This document shows, piece by piece, positions 46,378-55,465 of a DNA stretch of 64,000 nt (the first letter of the stretch is position 1; every line of letters starts with the position of its first letter). This DNA comes from JTS-RE37 sp963756115 (GTDB taxonomy: Bacteria; Bacteroidota; Bacteroidia; Flavobacteriales; Flavobacteriaceae), in assembly GCA_963756115.1 (NCBI GenBank), contig CAVWMN010000002.1, forward strand, positions 248,001 to 312,000, read 5' to 3'. Both the position numbers and the translations under genes were made by a program. Below the pieces are notes generated by a model, which was not told the origin of the DNA, searched no databases, and was given only the letters and a program-made list of their open reading frames with translations.

Positions 46378-49300
46378 ATGGCCATGCAGGAAAAAGAAAA
46401 GAAGAAAACAAGAAAAGAGGGTGCAATCGGGTACATGGCTCGAAACTCGATTGCAGCTAACCTTTTGATGATCGCATTGCTCGGGGGTGGGATCTTTACC
46501 ATGTTCAAAATCCAAAAAGAGGTATTCCCCGAATTTCAACTCGATTTTGTGGAAGTATCCGTCGGCTATCCCGGGGCATCCCCTGCGGAAGTGGAGCAGG
46601 GAATCCTCCAGCCGGTGGAAGAAGCGGTCCGGGGGGTGCAGGGCATTAAGGAAATAGTATCGGAGGCGAACGAGGGATCCGGCCAGGTTACCATAGAACT
46701 CGTGGCAGGATCTGAACGCATGAAGGCGTTTCAGGATATCGACCAGGCCATCAATCGCATCCGGACATTTCCCGATGATATCGAACAACCGGAAGTATTC
46801 CTGCAATCACGACAGAGTGATGTTATCCAAATCGGTCTGTACGGCAAAGCAGACATTTGGACACTTCGGCAACTGGCGGAGCGGTTGCGTACCATATTGC
46901 TCAATAACCCGCTGATCACCCAGGTTGAGCTGGGGAATGTACCCGATTACGAAACGCGCATTGAAATTTCAAGGAGTAACCTCCAGAAATACAACCTCAC
47001 ATTGGGGGAAGTGGCAAATATTATCGCAAGCAGCAGCAATGATGTGCCTGCAGGGGCGGTGGAGACGCAGGGCGAAGAAATACTCTTACGCATGCAGGAG
47101 CGAAAGCAATGGGCCGATGAATTCGGGGATATTACCATTGTATCTTCCCCTTCCGGCGCCAAGGTAGCACTTGCCGATATTGCCACGATAACCGATGGGT
47201 TTGAGGAAACCGGATTTCATGGGCAGTTCAACCAGTCGAACTACGTAGAACTACGGATCTTCCGCATTGGGGATCAGTCGCCCCTGGAGATCGCGGATGC
47301 AGTGGAAGAAATTATAGCGGATTTTCAATTGCCGCCCGGCATACAATTCCGTACAGACAGTAACCGGGCAGAGGATTACCGGGAACGCCTTTCATTGCTA
47401 ACCGGAAACGGGATACTGGCGATCATCATCGTGCTGGTAATATTGACGCTTTTCCTGGAATACCGGCTCGCATTCTGGATCATGATGGGGATGACCGTTT
47501 CCTTTATAGGGGGGATGATCTTACTCCCCCTTATCGGTATCAGTGTAAACATGATCTCCATGTTCGGGTTTTTGGTGGTGCTTGGGATCGTGGTTGATGA
47601 TGCCATTGTCGTAGGTGAAAATGTCTATGAATACCGTCAAAAGGGAATGAGTCCCATTCAGGCGGCCATCGCCGGCACCAGGGATGTTTCCAAACCCGTG
47701 GTCTTCAGTATCCTTACGACCATTATTGCCTTTGTCCCGCTTTTGTTCATGCCCGGCGAAACCGGAAAATTCTGGCAACCCCTGCCCGCTGTGGTTATTG
47801 TTATTCTCGCCGTTTCCCTGGTGGAGGCTTTATTCATTCTGCCATCCCATCTGGCTCATATAAAAAAGGAAAAGAAAAAGAATAAGTGGGTAGGCAAATT
47901 GGAAGGATGGCAGGGTTCATTCGCCAGGGGCTTTAACGCCTTTGTCCAAAAACGTTACCGGCCTGTTCTCGACAAATGTCTGCAGTACCGCTATATTACC
48001 CTGAGCGCTGCGGTGGCATTGTTGCTGGTGGTGGGTGGTTTCGGCTATAGTGGCCACATGGGCATGATACTCATGCCTGAAGTGGCAGCTGATGAGATCG
48101 AGGCTGGTGTGCGGCTGCCTGTAGGTACCACACCTGACCAGGCTGCGAAAGTAGCCCATGACATCACACAAGCCACCCAAAGGATGTTTGAAGAACACGA
48201 TCTTTATAAGGTTGCCGAAGGGATAAAGACCAATGTCCGGGGACAAAACTTCATAGATGTCGAAATCGTAATGCTGCCTCCTGACCAAAGGGACATTACC
48301 GCCGGGGAAGTCATTGCTTTATGGCGGGACAATATCGGGGATATTGAAGGGGTGGACCAGATCACTTTTGAGGCCGAACGCGGTCCGGGTGGGGCCAGAC
48401 AGGCGATAAGCGTGGATCTCAGCCATAGTGACATCAATGTGCTTGAAAAGGCCAGCAGTGCTTTTGTAGACCGAATGAAACAGTTTTCAAACACCCGTGA
48501 TGTCACGGATAATTACAATAAAGGAAAACAGCAGTATGATTTCAAGCTGCTGCCGCAGGGGCGCAACCTCGGACTTACCTCGGATAATGTAGGCCGGCAG
48601 GTACGCGACGGCTTTTTTGGTGCTCTGGCAATGCGGCAGTTACGGGGCATGAACGAAATAGAGGTGCGCGTAAAACTTCCCCTGGAAGAACGCAAGGACA
48701 TTAAAAACCTGGAAAATTTTTTGATACGCACCCCGGATGGGATCGAAGTCCCGTTGATGGATGTGGTGGAGGTTAATCAGCAGGAGGCCTTTAGCAGCAT
48801 TAACCGCAGGGACGGCCGGAGAGTGGTGAATGTGGGTATGGACGTGGAACCGGCCAATTCGGTCAGCAGGGTACTAACTTCAATCCAGGAAGAAGTATTG
48901 CCCCAGTTGCGGGCCGATTTTCCCGGAACCACCTGGAGCTTTGAGGGAAGTCAGGCAGATATGCGGGAAAGTACGAATACATTAAAGGCCGGCTTTTCAA
49001 TTGCCATGCTTTTGATTTACGCCCTGCTTGCCATTGCCTTTAGCAGCTATACCCAACCGCTGATCGTTATGACGGCAATCCCATTTGGGATTGTGGGTGC
49101 CGTGATCGGCCATATATTATTAGGGTATGACCTGTCCCTGGTAAGTCTGATGGGGGTAATCGCATTGTCAGGGGTGGTCGTAAACGATTCCCTGATCATG
49201 ATAGATTATGCCAACAAGTGCCGGGAGAATGGCGATTCCATTTATGAATCGATTCATGAAGCAGGTTTACGGCGGTTCAGGCCTATCATACTCACAACAA

Positions 49301-49548
49301 TGACCACTTTCGGGGGTTTGGCACCCATCATCCTGGAAAGTTCGAGCCAGGCGTTCTACCTGATCCCGATGGCCATTTCCTTAGGATTCGGCATTGTCTT
49401 TGCAACCGCCATCATATTGGTGATCGTTCCCTGTCTCTATCTGGTTTTGGAGGATATACGGCTGCTGAAGGAGAAAGGCAGAACGGTTAAAAGGGTCGAT
49501 GTCCTGGATCCGCAAAAAGAAACCGGGGGCCTGGTAACGGATAAGTGA
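46378..49548 (+). CDS. RND efflux pump permease
   Basis: 1056 residues with 12 membrane helices in two halves and two large periplasmic loops. The proton-relay motif is GIVVDDAIVVGENVYEY (about residues 404-420), and the second half repeats with GVVVNDSLIMIDYANK. N-terminal MARNSIAANLLMIALLGG is typical of HAE1/AcrB-type or related transporters. With the adaptor and channel genes it forms a complete tripartite pump; substrate (drug, bile-like or metal) is not decidable. Confidence 0.9.
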   Translation: MAMQEKEKKKTRKEGAIGYMARNSIAANLLMIALLGGGIFTMFKIQKEVFPEFQLDFVEVSVGYPGASPAEVEQGILQPVEEAVRGVQGIKEIVSEANEGSGQVTIELVAGSERMKAFQDIDQAINRIRTFPDDIEQPEVFLQSRQSDVIQIGLYGKADIWTLRQLAERLRTILLNNPLITQVELGNVPDYETRIEISRSNLQKYNLTLGEVANIIASSSNDVPAGAVETQGEEILLRMQERKQWADEFGDITIVSSPSGAKVALADIATITDGFEETGFHGQFNQSNYVELRIFRIGDQSPLEIADAVEEIIADFQLPPGIQFRTDSNRAEDYRERLSLLTGNGILAIIIVLVILTLFLEYRLAFWIMMGMTVSFIGGMILLPLIGISVNMISMFGFLVVLGIVVDDAIVVGENVYEYRQKGMSPIQAAIAGTRDVSKPVVFSILTTIIAFVPLLFMPGETGKFWQPLPAVVIVILAVSLVEALFILPSHLAHIKKEKKKNKWVGKLEGWQGSFARGFNAFVQKRYRPVLDKCLQYRYITLSAAVALLLVVGGFGYSGHMGMILMPEVAADEIEAGVRLPVGTTPDQAAKVAHDITQATQRMFEEHDLYKVAEGIKTNVRGQNFIDVEIVMLPPDQRDITAGEVIALWRDNIGDIEGVDQITFEAERGPGGARQAISVDLSHSDINVLEKASSAFVDRMKQFSNTRDVTDNYNKGKQQYDFKLLPQGRNLGLTSDNVGRQVRDGFFGALAMRQLRGMNEIEVRVKLPLEERKDIKNLENFLIRTPDGIEVPLMDVVEVNQQEAFSSINRRDGRRVVNVGMDVEPANSVSRVLTSIQEEVLPQLRADFPGTTWSFEGSQADMRESTNTLKAGFSIAMLLIYALLAIAFSSYTQPLIVMTAIPFGIVGAVIGHILLGYDLSLVSLMGVIALSGVVVNDSLIMIDYANKCRENGDSIYESIHEAGLRRFRPIILTTMTTFGGLAPIILESSSQAFYLIPMAISLGFGIVFATAIILVIVPCLYLVLEDIRLLKEKGRTVKRVDVLDPQKETGGLVTDK

Positions 49549-49642
49549 CGAACCCGATAGGACACCTATATTAACCAATATTCGGTATCCTCTTGTTATA
49601 TTGGCAATAGCGGTGCAGAGGAGATAAGAAACGAATGGTACT

Positions 49643-49745
49643 CCCCTCCGAAGCTTGAGCAAAGCGAAAGCGTAAGAGAAAAGGTTTCATATTAAATCTT
49701 TTATTAATGCATACTCCGAAGCTTGAGCAGAGCGAAAGCGAAGGC
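49643..49745 (+). repeat. Two CTCCGAAGCTTGAGC-type units
   Basis: Two copies of CTCCGAAGCTTGAGC followed by AAAGCGAAAGCG or AGAGCGAAAGCG, separated by AT-rich sequence. They are the same family as the units around 29.2 and 33.5 kb, and lie right before the eCIS operon. Confidence 0.75.
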
Positions 49746-50159
49746 GTAAGTAGCCTAATTCATTTACTGACTATTTTACGAAATGTGTACCGGAGCTATA
49801 ATATAGGCAAGGCCTCGGTGCCGCTGACAATACATTTTGAAGCTATTGGTTTTTATTATTATTTTTTGTAGTTTAGACATCTCCTCCAATTTTTCATACT
49901 TTCATTTTTTGTCTTTTCGTAATAGTTTAATGGCGGGACTGACACAGCGAAGCTTTGTACACGTGACTAGGAACAACCGCAAAACCCCTCATTGTTTCAT
50001 TCCTAATGTATCTAATCCAGAACTTCATATCTTAAATCAAAGGGCATACGTCCGGTACCCACATTGATTGGCCATTTAAGTCACCGCCTTTATCAAAGAT
50101 AATCTGAGGTTAAGTACTCCCCCTCACCCGATAAATATTAAGCATGTACATACGGGCAA

Positions 50160-50167
50160 TATCTTTA
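50160..50167 (+). promoter_or_regulatory. Possible -7 box of the eCIS operon
   Basis: TATCTTTA is one base off the TAnnTTTG consensus and lies 48 bases before the sheath start. Weak call; no -33 TTG. Confidence 0.25.
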
Positions 50168-50215
50168 TTGTCATCATCATATCTATTTATTAATCCTTAA
50201 TTAAAAACTTCTGAA

Positions 50216-51811
50216 ATGTCTGTACAAACTACTTACCCCGGTGTTTATCTGGAAGAGATACCGAGTGGGGTCCGCACAATAACCGGTGTGGCGACCTCTA
50301 TTACAGCATTCATAGGCCGCGCATTGAGCGGGCCAGTGAATGTCCCTATCACCATTAATAGCTTTGGGGATTTCGAACGAAGGTTTGGTGGTTTATGGGT
50401 CGACAGTACAATGAGTTATGCCATCCGCGATTTTTATCAGAATGGCGGCAGCCAGGCCATCATCGTTCGTATTGAGAACGGCGCAACTCCGGCTGAAATC
50501 CAACTAGCAACAGAAGGGGGATCACCTCCCGGGCCATTGGATCTTTTTGCCAGCAGCGCCGGAACATGGGGCAATGCATTAAGTGTGGAAATCAACTACA
50601 ATACCGCAGATCCAACAGCACCTTCATCACCCCCAGCTACTCCGAACCCCAACTTGTTCAACCTAATCGTGTATCTCGATGGTGTTAAAATTGAAGAGCA
50701 TCAGAATTTGACCATGCAGGAGGCGGATACCCGTTTTTTACCAAGGGTACTTGGGGTCAGTTCCGGGCTGTTGACCATTCCTGAGGACAGTCCGGGGTCC
50801 GGAACCTGGTCCGTTCCGGGTGGCAGACCCCTTGAAACTACAGCTGGCAGTCCACAGGTAGTTACCACGCAGGGATCGGATGGCACCCCGTTGACGGTGA
50901 ATGAATATCTTGGTAGCGAAAATGATCAAACCGGAATTTATGCATTGATGCAAACAGATCTCTTTAACCTATTATGCATCCCGCCTCCCGAAAGGCGAAG
51001 CAATACGGACGCCACAGTGTATCAGGCTGCCCTGGGCCTCTGTGTTACCAAAAGGGCGATGCTGATCGTAGACCCATTTTTTGAATGGGGAGCATCAGTA
51101 GCCAATGCTGTGCAGAATGCAATCAGCGGATTGGGGGACTTTGGATTATCCGGAACGGATGCCAGGAATGCGGTTCTTTATTATCCCCGCGTGGTCAAGG
51201 CGGATCCCCTTCGGGAAAATCAACCAGATATATTTGTGCCTTGTGGGATCATGGCCGGGGTGATGTCCAAAACAGATACCAACAGGGGTGTTTGGAAATC
51301 ACCTGCGGGAATTGATGCCGGATTAAGCGGTATCCAGGGCTTGCAAGCCAAATTTACGGACGCAGAAAACGGGCAATTGAATCCTCTTGGAATCAATGTC
51401 CTCAGAAGTTTTCCGGTGACCGGTCACGTAGCCTGGGGAGCCCGTACAATGCGCGGTGCAGATTTACTGGCTGATGAATATAAGTACCTGGCTGTGCGCC
51501 GGACAGCATTGTTCATCAGTGAAAGCCTGTACCGGGGCACACAATGGGTGGTTTTTGAACCGAATGATGAACCACTTTGGGCACAGATCCGATTGAATGT
51601 CGGCGCTTTTATGCACAACCTTTTCAGGCAAGGTGCTTTTCAGGGAACGACACCAAAGCAGGCCTATCTCGTAAAGTGCGATAATGAAACAACCACTCAA
51701 AATGACATCAATTTAGGTATTGTCAATATTTTGGTTGGCTTTGCGCCATTAAAACCTGCAGAATTCGTAATTATTAAACTACAACAACTTGCTGGTCAGG
51801 TTGATGCTTAA
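50216..51811 (+). CDS. eCIS contractile tail sheath protein
   Basis: 531 residues. The N-terminus YPGVYLEEIPSG and GVATSITAFIGRA are the phage/eCIS sheath signature, and the C-terminal half (FISESLYRGTQWVVFEPNDE, then LWAQIRLNVGAFMHNLF and FVIIKLQQLAGQ) matches the conserved core of Afp2-4/PVC sheath proteins. It polymerises around the tube and contracts. Middle insert (about residues 110-260) is variable, with a short Pro/Ser stretch. It is the only sheath gene in view (Afp has three). First gene of the operon, 11 bases before the tube gene. Confidence 0.9.
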   Translation: MSVQTTYPGVYLEEIPSGVRTITGVATSITAFIGRALSGPVNVPITINSFGDFERRFGGLWVDSTMSYAIRDFYQNGGSQAIIVRIENGATPAEIQLATEGGSPPGPLDLFASSAGTWGNALSVEINYNTADPTAPSSPPATPNPNLFNLIVYLDGVKIEEHQNLTMQEADTRFLPRVLGVSSGLLTIPEDSPGSGTWSVPGGRPLETTAGSPQVVTTQGSDGTPLTVNEYLGSENDQTGIYALMQTDLFNLLCIPPPERRSNTDATVYQAALGLCVTKRAMLIVDPFFEWGASVANAVQNAISGLGDFGLSGTDARNAVLYYPRVVKADPLRENQPDIFVPCGIMAGVMSKTDTNRGVWKSPAGIDAGLSGIQGLQAKFTDAENGQLNPLGINVLRSFPVTGHVAWGARTMRGADLLADEYKYLAVRRTALFISESLYRGTQWVVFEPNDEPLWAQIRLNVGAFMHNLFRQGAFQGTTPKQAYLVKCDNETTTQNDINLGIVNILVGFAPLKPAEFVIIKLQQLAGQVDA

Positions 51812-51822
51812 ATATATAAGAT

Positions 51823-52347
51823 ATGGCACAGTTTACTGTTAACTCACAGCGTTTTGATCCTTATAAAAACTTTAAGTTCCGTGTTAAATGGGACGGAAGA
51901 TATGTTGCCGGCGTTAGTAAGGTAGGAGGTTTGAAAAAAACAACCGAAGTAGTCAGCCACCGTGAAGGAGGGGACCCGAGCAGCAGCCGTAAATCCCCGG
52001 GGAGGACGGAATTCGAAGCAATTATGCTCGAGAGGGGGGTGACCCATGATCAGGAGTTCGAAAAATGGGCCAATAAGGTCTGGAATTTTGGCTCTGGTCT
52101 GGGGGCCGAAGTCTCATTAAAGGACTTCAGAAAAGACATCACCCTGGAGCTTTATAATGAGGCTGGTCAACTGGTGATCGCATATAACATATATCGCTGC
52201 TGGGTATCCGAATTCGCACCTATGCCGGAATTAGATGCCAACGCCAACGCAGTAGCTATCCAAAGTATTAAGTTGGAAAATGAAGGATGGGAAAGGGATT
52301 ATGCTGTAGCCGAACCTTCCGAACCAACATATGAAGAACCGGCATAG
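51823..52347 (+). CDS. eCIS inner tube protein (Afp1/Pvc1, gp19-like)
   Basis: 174 residues, typical for Hcp/gp19-like tube proteins. Motifs: FDPYKNFKFRVKWDGRYVAG at the N-terminus, VSHREGGDPSSSRKSPGRTE in the middle and a C-terminal half ending in the IKLENEGWERDY strand. It forms hexameric rings inside the sheath and carries cargo. Only one tube paralogue is in this window. Confidence 0.9.
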   Translation: MAQFTVNSQRFDPYKNFKFRVKWDGRYVAGVSKVGGLKKTTEVVSHREGGDPSSSRKSPGRTEFEAIMLERGVTHDQEFEKWANKVWNFGSGLGAEVSLKDFRKDITLELYNEAGQLVIAYNIYRCWVSEFAPMPELDANANAVAIQSIKLENEGWERDYAVAEPSEPTYEEPA

Positions 52348-52491
52348 CGGCGTTCCTTTTTTAAGATCGGGGTTTTAAATACCTGATGAATCCTTATACA
52401 TAGGCCAGAAATCATTTTTGGTCTCAAATTCCATTCATCATGTGATCAGATCCGGAGGCTTGCAAATTTAACCTGGCCGAATACACAATAA

Positions 52492-53247
52492 ATGCAACCC
52501 TTTTCCATGCATCCACTACACACCACTGAACTGCTTCAGGTTTGGGAAAAAAGCCTGGGGAGATCGTTAGTGGACAGATCCATTCACCTGCTCACAGTTG
52601 CCTGTTCCGTTTCTGATACAGGGCTTTTGACCCAACTAAGCATCGGAGACCGGGATTCCAGGCTTTTTCAATTGAGAAAATGGCTATTTGGCAACCAAAT
52701 GGTGAATCTGTCCAATTGCCCACAGTGTACAGCATCGATGGAATGGGAATTGAATATAGACGATTTTCTCCCTGAAAAAGTCGATGAATTGGAAAAACCC
52801 CAGGAATTCAGGTTAAAAGTTGATAATTACCAACTCCGGTATCGATTGCCAAATAGTGATGATCTGACCAATGTGATGAATAACACTGTGTATCAGGAAA
52901 ATCCGGACAAAGTTTTGGAAGATTGCATTTTAGAAATAAAGTACAGGGGTCAAGACTGTATGAAAACGGAATTCCCCGAATCGGTCTTAAAAAGATTGGA
53001 CGAACAAATAAGCAAAGACGACCCACATGCAAACATCACTGTTCTGCTGAATTGTGGATTGTGTCCACATCAATGGGAAGTTTCCTTTGATATCCTAAGC
53101 TATTTATGGGCTGAAATAGATAACTGGGCGAAGCATCTTTTACAAGAGGTTTACACACTCGCCCGGGCTTTCAATTGGTCGGAAAGAGACATTTTGGAAA
53201 TGAGCAGTCGCCGCCGAAGGTTGTATCTTCAAATGTTACATTCATGA
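52492..53247 (+). CDS. gp26-like baseplate/hub chaperone with zinc-ribbon
   Basis: 251 residues. Four Cys in two pairs, CPQC (about residues 77-80) and CGLC (about 185-188), suggest a zinc ribbon. The general shape (LRKWLFGNQMVNLSNCPQC, WELNIDDFLPEKV, FNWSERDILEMSSRRRR) resembles phage T4 gp26-type baseplate assembly proteins found in some eCIS clusters. Its role is presumably in baseplate assembly. There is a 144-base gap after the tube gene, and the next gene overlaps its stop by ATGA. Confidence 0.55.
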   Translation: MQPFSMHPLHTTELLQVWEKSLGRSLVDRSIHLLTVACSVSDTGLLTQLSIGDRDSRLFQLRKWLFGNQMVNLSNCPQCTASMEWELNIDDFLPEKVDELEKPQEFRLKVDNYQLRYRLPNSDDLTNVMNNTVYQENPDKVLEDCILEIKYRGQDCMKTEFPESVLKRLDEQISKDDPHANITVLLNCGLCPHQWEVSFDILSYLWAEIDNWAKHLLQEVYTLARAFNWSERDILEMSSRRRRLYLQMLHS

Positions 53248-54137
53248 GGAGGTTCATTAATACTATAATTACCCGGCATTTAGCTCCGACACCAGCGGTC
53301 CAACCGCGGCTGCGGGGCAGATTTGAGGGATTGGAGCCAGCTACCGGGCAGTTGGCGGCAGAGGACAGGCTGGAAAGTACTGATGCCCTGAGGGTTAAAC
53401 CCGCATTCGGATCAAAAGTAGAAGAAACCGAAATGATGTCCGGGCAGAATGTCCATCAGAATTTACCTGCCGATCAATTGTATTTTATGACAGATCGCCC
53501 CAAGGTAGATTCCGAAAATAAGGACGGTTTGTTATTGCAGGGCACCTTTGTAAACGCGGTTGGCGAGGGAACCGATTCCGCGGAAAACCCTGCTGATGGA
53601 ATTTCCAAAACTGGTCAGCCAACTTCCCATGCCGATCAGGGATCGGCTGAAAGATCGGGTAACAAGGGTCCAATTGAATCGCATTCCATACGGGTTGATT
53701 CCGCATCTGGGAGAACATCGAAAGGACCTGATATTCAATATTCCCATCGCGGGCAGCCTCTTATTGATGAAATGGACCTTTCCACAAACAGGAATAGCCA
53801 TATTCCGGATTTTGAAATAGCCCATGAATCGGAACAAAGTATACCCGCATTACCAAGAACGCAACAGGAAAAATCCCAACAGCAACAATACGGGGATGCT
53901 CAAAGTAATTCGTTGATAGGAGCAGTGCAAAATACGGATATCCCGGGCTTCAGACATACCTTCGAGCATGGTTTTAATACTCCTGAACAGCCGGTCATCA
54001 AAGTTTCCATTGGCCGGATCAATATTCGGGCCGAGGTTAAGAAAGTGGCCCCTGTCTTAAAAAAGAAACAGAGCACTTTTAAACCAGCGCTGAGCCTAGA
54101 AGATTACCTGAAGAATCAAAACAACACAAAAAGATGA
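53244..54137 (+). CDS. Disordered eCIS protein with C-terminal IGRI motif
   Basis: About 297 residues from the ATG at 53244, which overlaps the stop of the previous gene (ATGA). Residues 20-235 are low-complexity, rich in Gly, Ser, Gln, Asn, Asp and Glu, predicted disordered. The C-terminus has VIKVSIGRINIRAEVKKV (about residues 251-268) and SLEDYLKNQ near the end, a pattern I associate with unnamed small proteins in eCIS operons. It may be an adaptor or assembly protein; unknown. Confidence 0.55.
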   Translation: MRRFINTIITRHLAPTPAVQPRLRGRFEGLEPATGQLAAEDRLESTDALRVKPAFGSKVEETEMMSGQNVHQNLPADQLYFMTDRPKVDSENKDGLLLQGTFVNAVGEGTDSAENPADGISKTGQPTSHADQGSAERSGNKGPIESHSIRVDSASGRTSKGPDIQYSHRGQPLIDEMDLSTNRNSHIPDFEIAHESEQSIPALPRTQQEKSQQQQYGDAQSNSLIGAVQNTDIPGFRHTFEHGFNTPEQPVIKVSIGRINIRAEVKKVAPVLKKKQSTFKPALSLEDYLKNQNNTKR

Positions 54138-55465
54138 GTTCTCCTTTAGCAATTGCTTCCGTGACCAGAGTGCTTAAGGACCTTCTCAATAATAGAATGA
54201 TTGATCATAATGTATCAGACACAGTGGGAAACGTCAAGGTAACTGCTTTGCCTCCTGATTTCATTGTAACCGGTGTATCGGCTGAAGTTAGTCAGTTAAA
54301 CCTATTTATGTATATGGTAACCCCCAATCAGGGATGGCGCAATCAAGGTTTGCCCTCTCATAATTCGACAGGTGACCGCATTTCCAATCCGCCGCTTGCG
54401 CTGGATTTGCATTATTTACTCACCGCTTATGGCAGCGATGAGTTGCATCATGAAATTTTATTGGGCTATGGCATGCAGTTATTCCATGAAGTACCGCTAC
54501 TGACCAGAGATTCCATTCGCACAGCCTTAGCCCCGACAACTGTGGTATCGCCTACATCCCTGCCTCCGGAACTTCAGAGCCTGTCCACTTCAGGCCTTGC
54601 AGACCAGATAGAGCATATTAAAATTACGCCCGAGTCACTTAACACGGAAGAATTGTCCCGACTTTGGACCGCTTTCGGCGCAAAATACAGGCCGAATGCA
54701 GCATACAGGGCAACCGTTGTTCTGATCGAAAGTTCAAAGTCCACCAAAGCCGCATTGCCCGTAAGGGAGCGTCTGATCTACGTGAAACCATTCCACCAGC
54801 CGGTGATCGAAAAAATTAGTTCGCAGTCTGCCGACGGGCAACCTATCGTTGAAAATCAAAAAATTATTCCCGGCTATAACTTAGTGCTGAATGGTATACA
54901 GTTAAGGGGGGAAATAGTTAGTGTAATGGTTGGGGAGACCGAGATTCTCCAGTCCAACCTGACCACTTTAAAGGACAATCAGATCATTTTCCAATTACCA
55001 AATAGCTTACAGCCCGGAATTCAAGGCGTTCAGGTAGTGCATTCCATATTGATGGGAATAGCTTCCCCTCCGGAAGAACACCAGGGTGTACGTTCCAATA
55101 TGCAGGCTTTTGTATTAAGTCCAAATATCACAGCCGTTAATTTTATAAATGGCGTTGATAATGGGGGGATTTGGACTGGAACAGTTGTTTTAGACCTTTC
55201 GGCAGAAGTTGGTATATCCCAGCGGATCGTTCTATTGTTGAACGAATTGAATCCCGCGCCCACAACCAAAGCCAAAGCCTACAGTTTTGAGATCCTGGGT
55301 ATGGCAATTTCCAGTCCACCGGCCCCCGCCATATCTATTCCGATACCCATCAAAAATGTTGCAACCGGAACCTACCTTGTGAGGGTACAGGTTGACGGCG
55401 CAGAGAGTCCGCTCAATAAAGATGCGAACATGGCCTATAATTCTCCAATAGTAGCTATATCATGA
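54134..55465 (+). CDS. DUF4255 protein, tail terminator-like (Afp16/Pvc16)
   Basis: 443 residues. The N-terminal about 170 residues match DUF4255: AIASVTRVLKDLLNNRM, TVGNVKVTALPPDF, LNLFMYMVTPNQGWRN and ALDLHYLLTAYGSDELHH. The C-terminal half is beta-rich, IPT/TIG-like (VENQKIIPGYNLVLNGIQLR). Family members cap the sheath-tube end distal to the baseplate. Overlaps both neighbours by ATGA. Confidence 0.85.
   Translation: MSSPLAIASVTRVLKDLLNNRMIDHNVSDTVGNVKVTALPPDFIVTGVSAEVSQLNLFMYMVTPNQGWRNQGLPSHNSTGDRISNPPLALDLHYLLTAYGSDELHHEILLGYGMQLFHEVPLLTRDSIRTALAPTTVVSPTSLPPELQSLSTSGLADQIEHIKITPESLNTEELSRLWTAFGAKYRPNAAYRATVVLIESSKSTKAALPVRERLIYVKPFHQPVIEKISSQSADGQPIVENQKIIPGYNLVLNGIQLRGEIVSVMVGETEILQSNLTTLKDNQIIFQLPNSLQPGIQGVQVVHSILMGIASPPEEHQGVRSNMQAFVLSPNITAVNFINGVDNGGIWTGTVVLDLSAEVGISQRIVLLLNELNPAPTTKAKAYSFEILGMAISSPPAPAISIPIPIKNVATGTYLVRVQVDGAESPLNKDANMAYNSPIVAIS

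Larger units (their letters stand above)
49549..50215. other. Non-coding region before the eCIS operon
   Basis: About 667 bases. It holds repeat units at 49643-49745 and an AT-rich stretch. A 76-codon frame (49837-50067) has low-complexity sequence and no homologue-like motif, so it was not called. The eCIS promoter should lie in 50050-50215. Confidence 0.5.

Noticed and set aside
49837..50067. A 76-codon frame upstream of the sheath gene.
   Set aside because: Low-complexity translated sequence without a plausible start context or recognisable domain; the region is AT-rich and probably holds the promoter.
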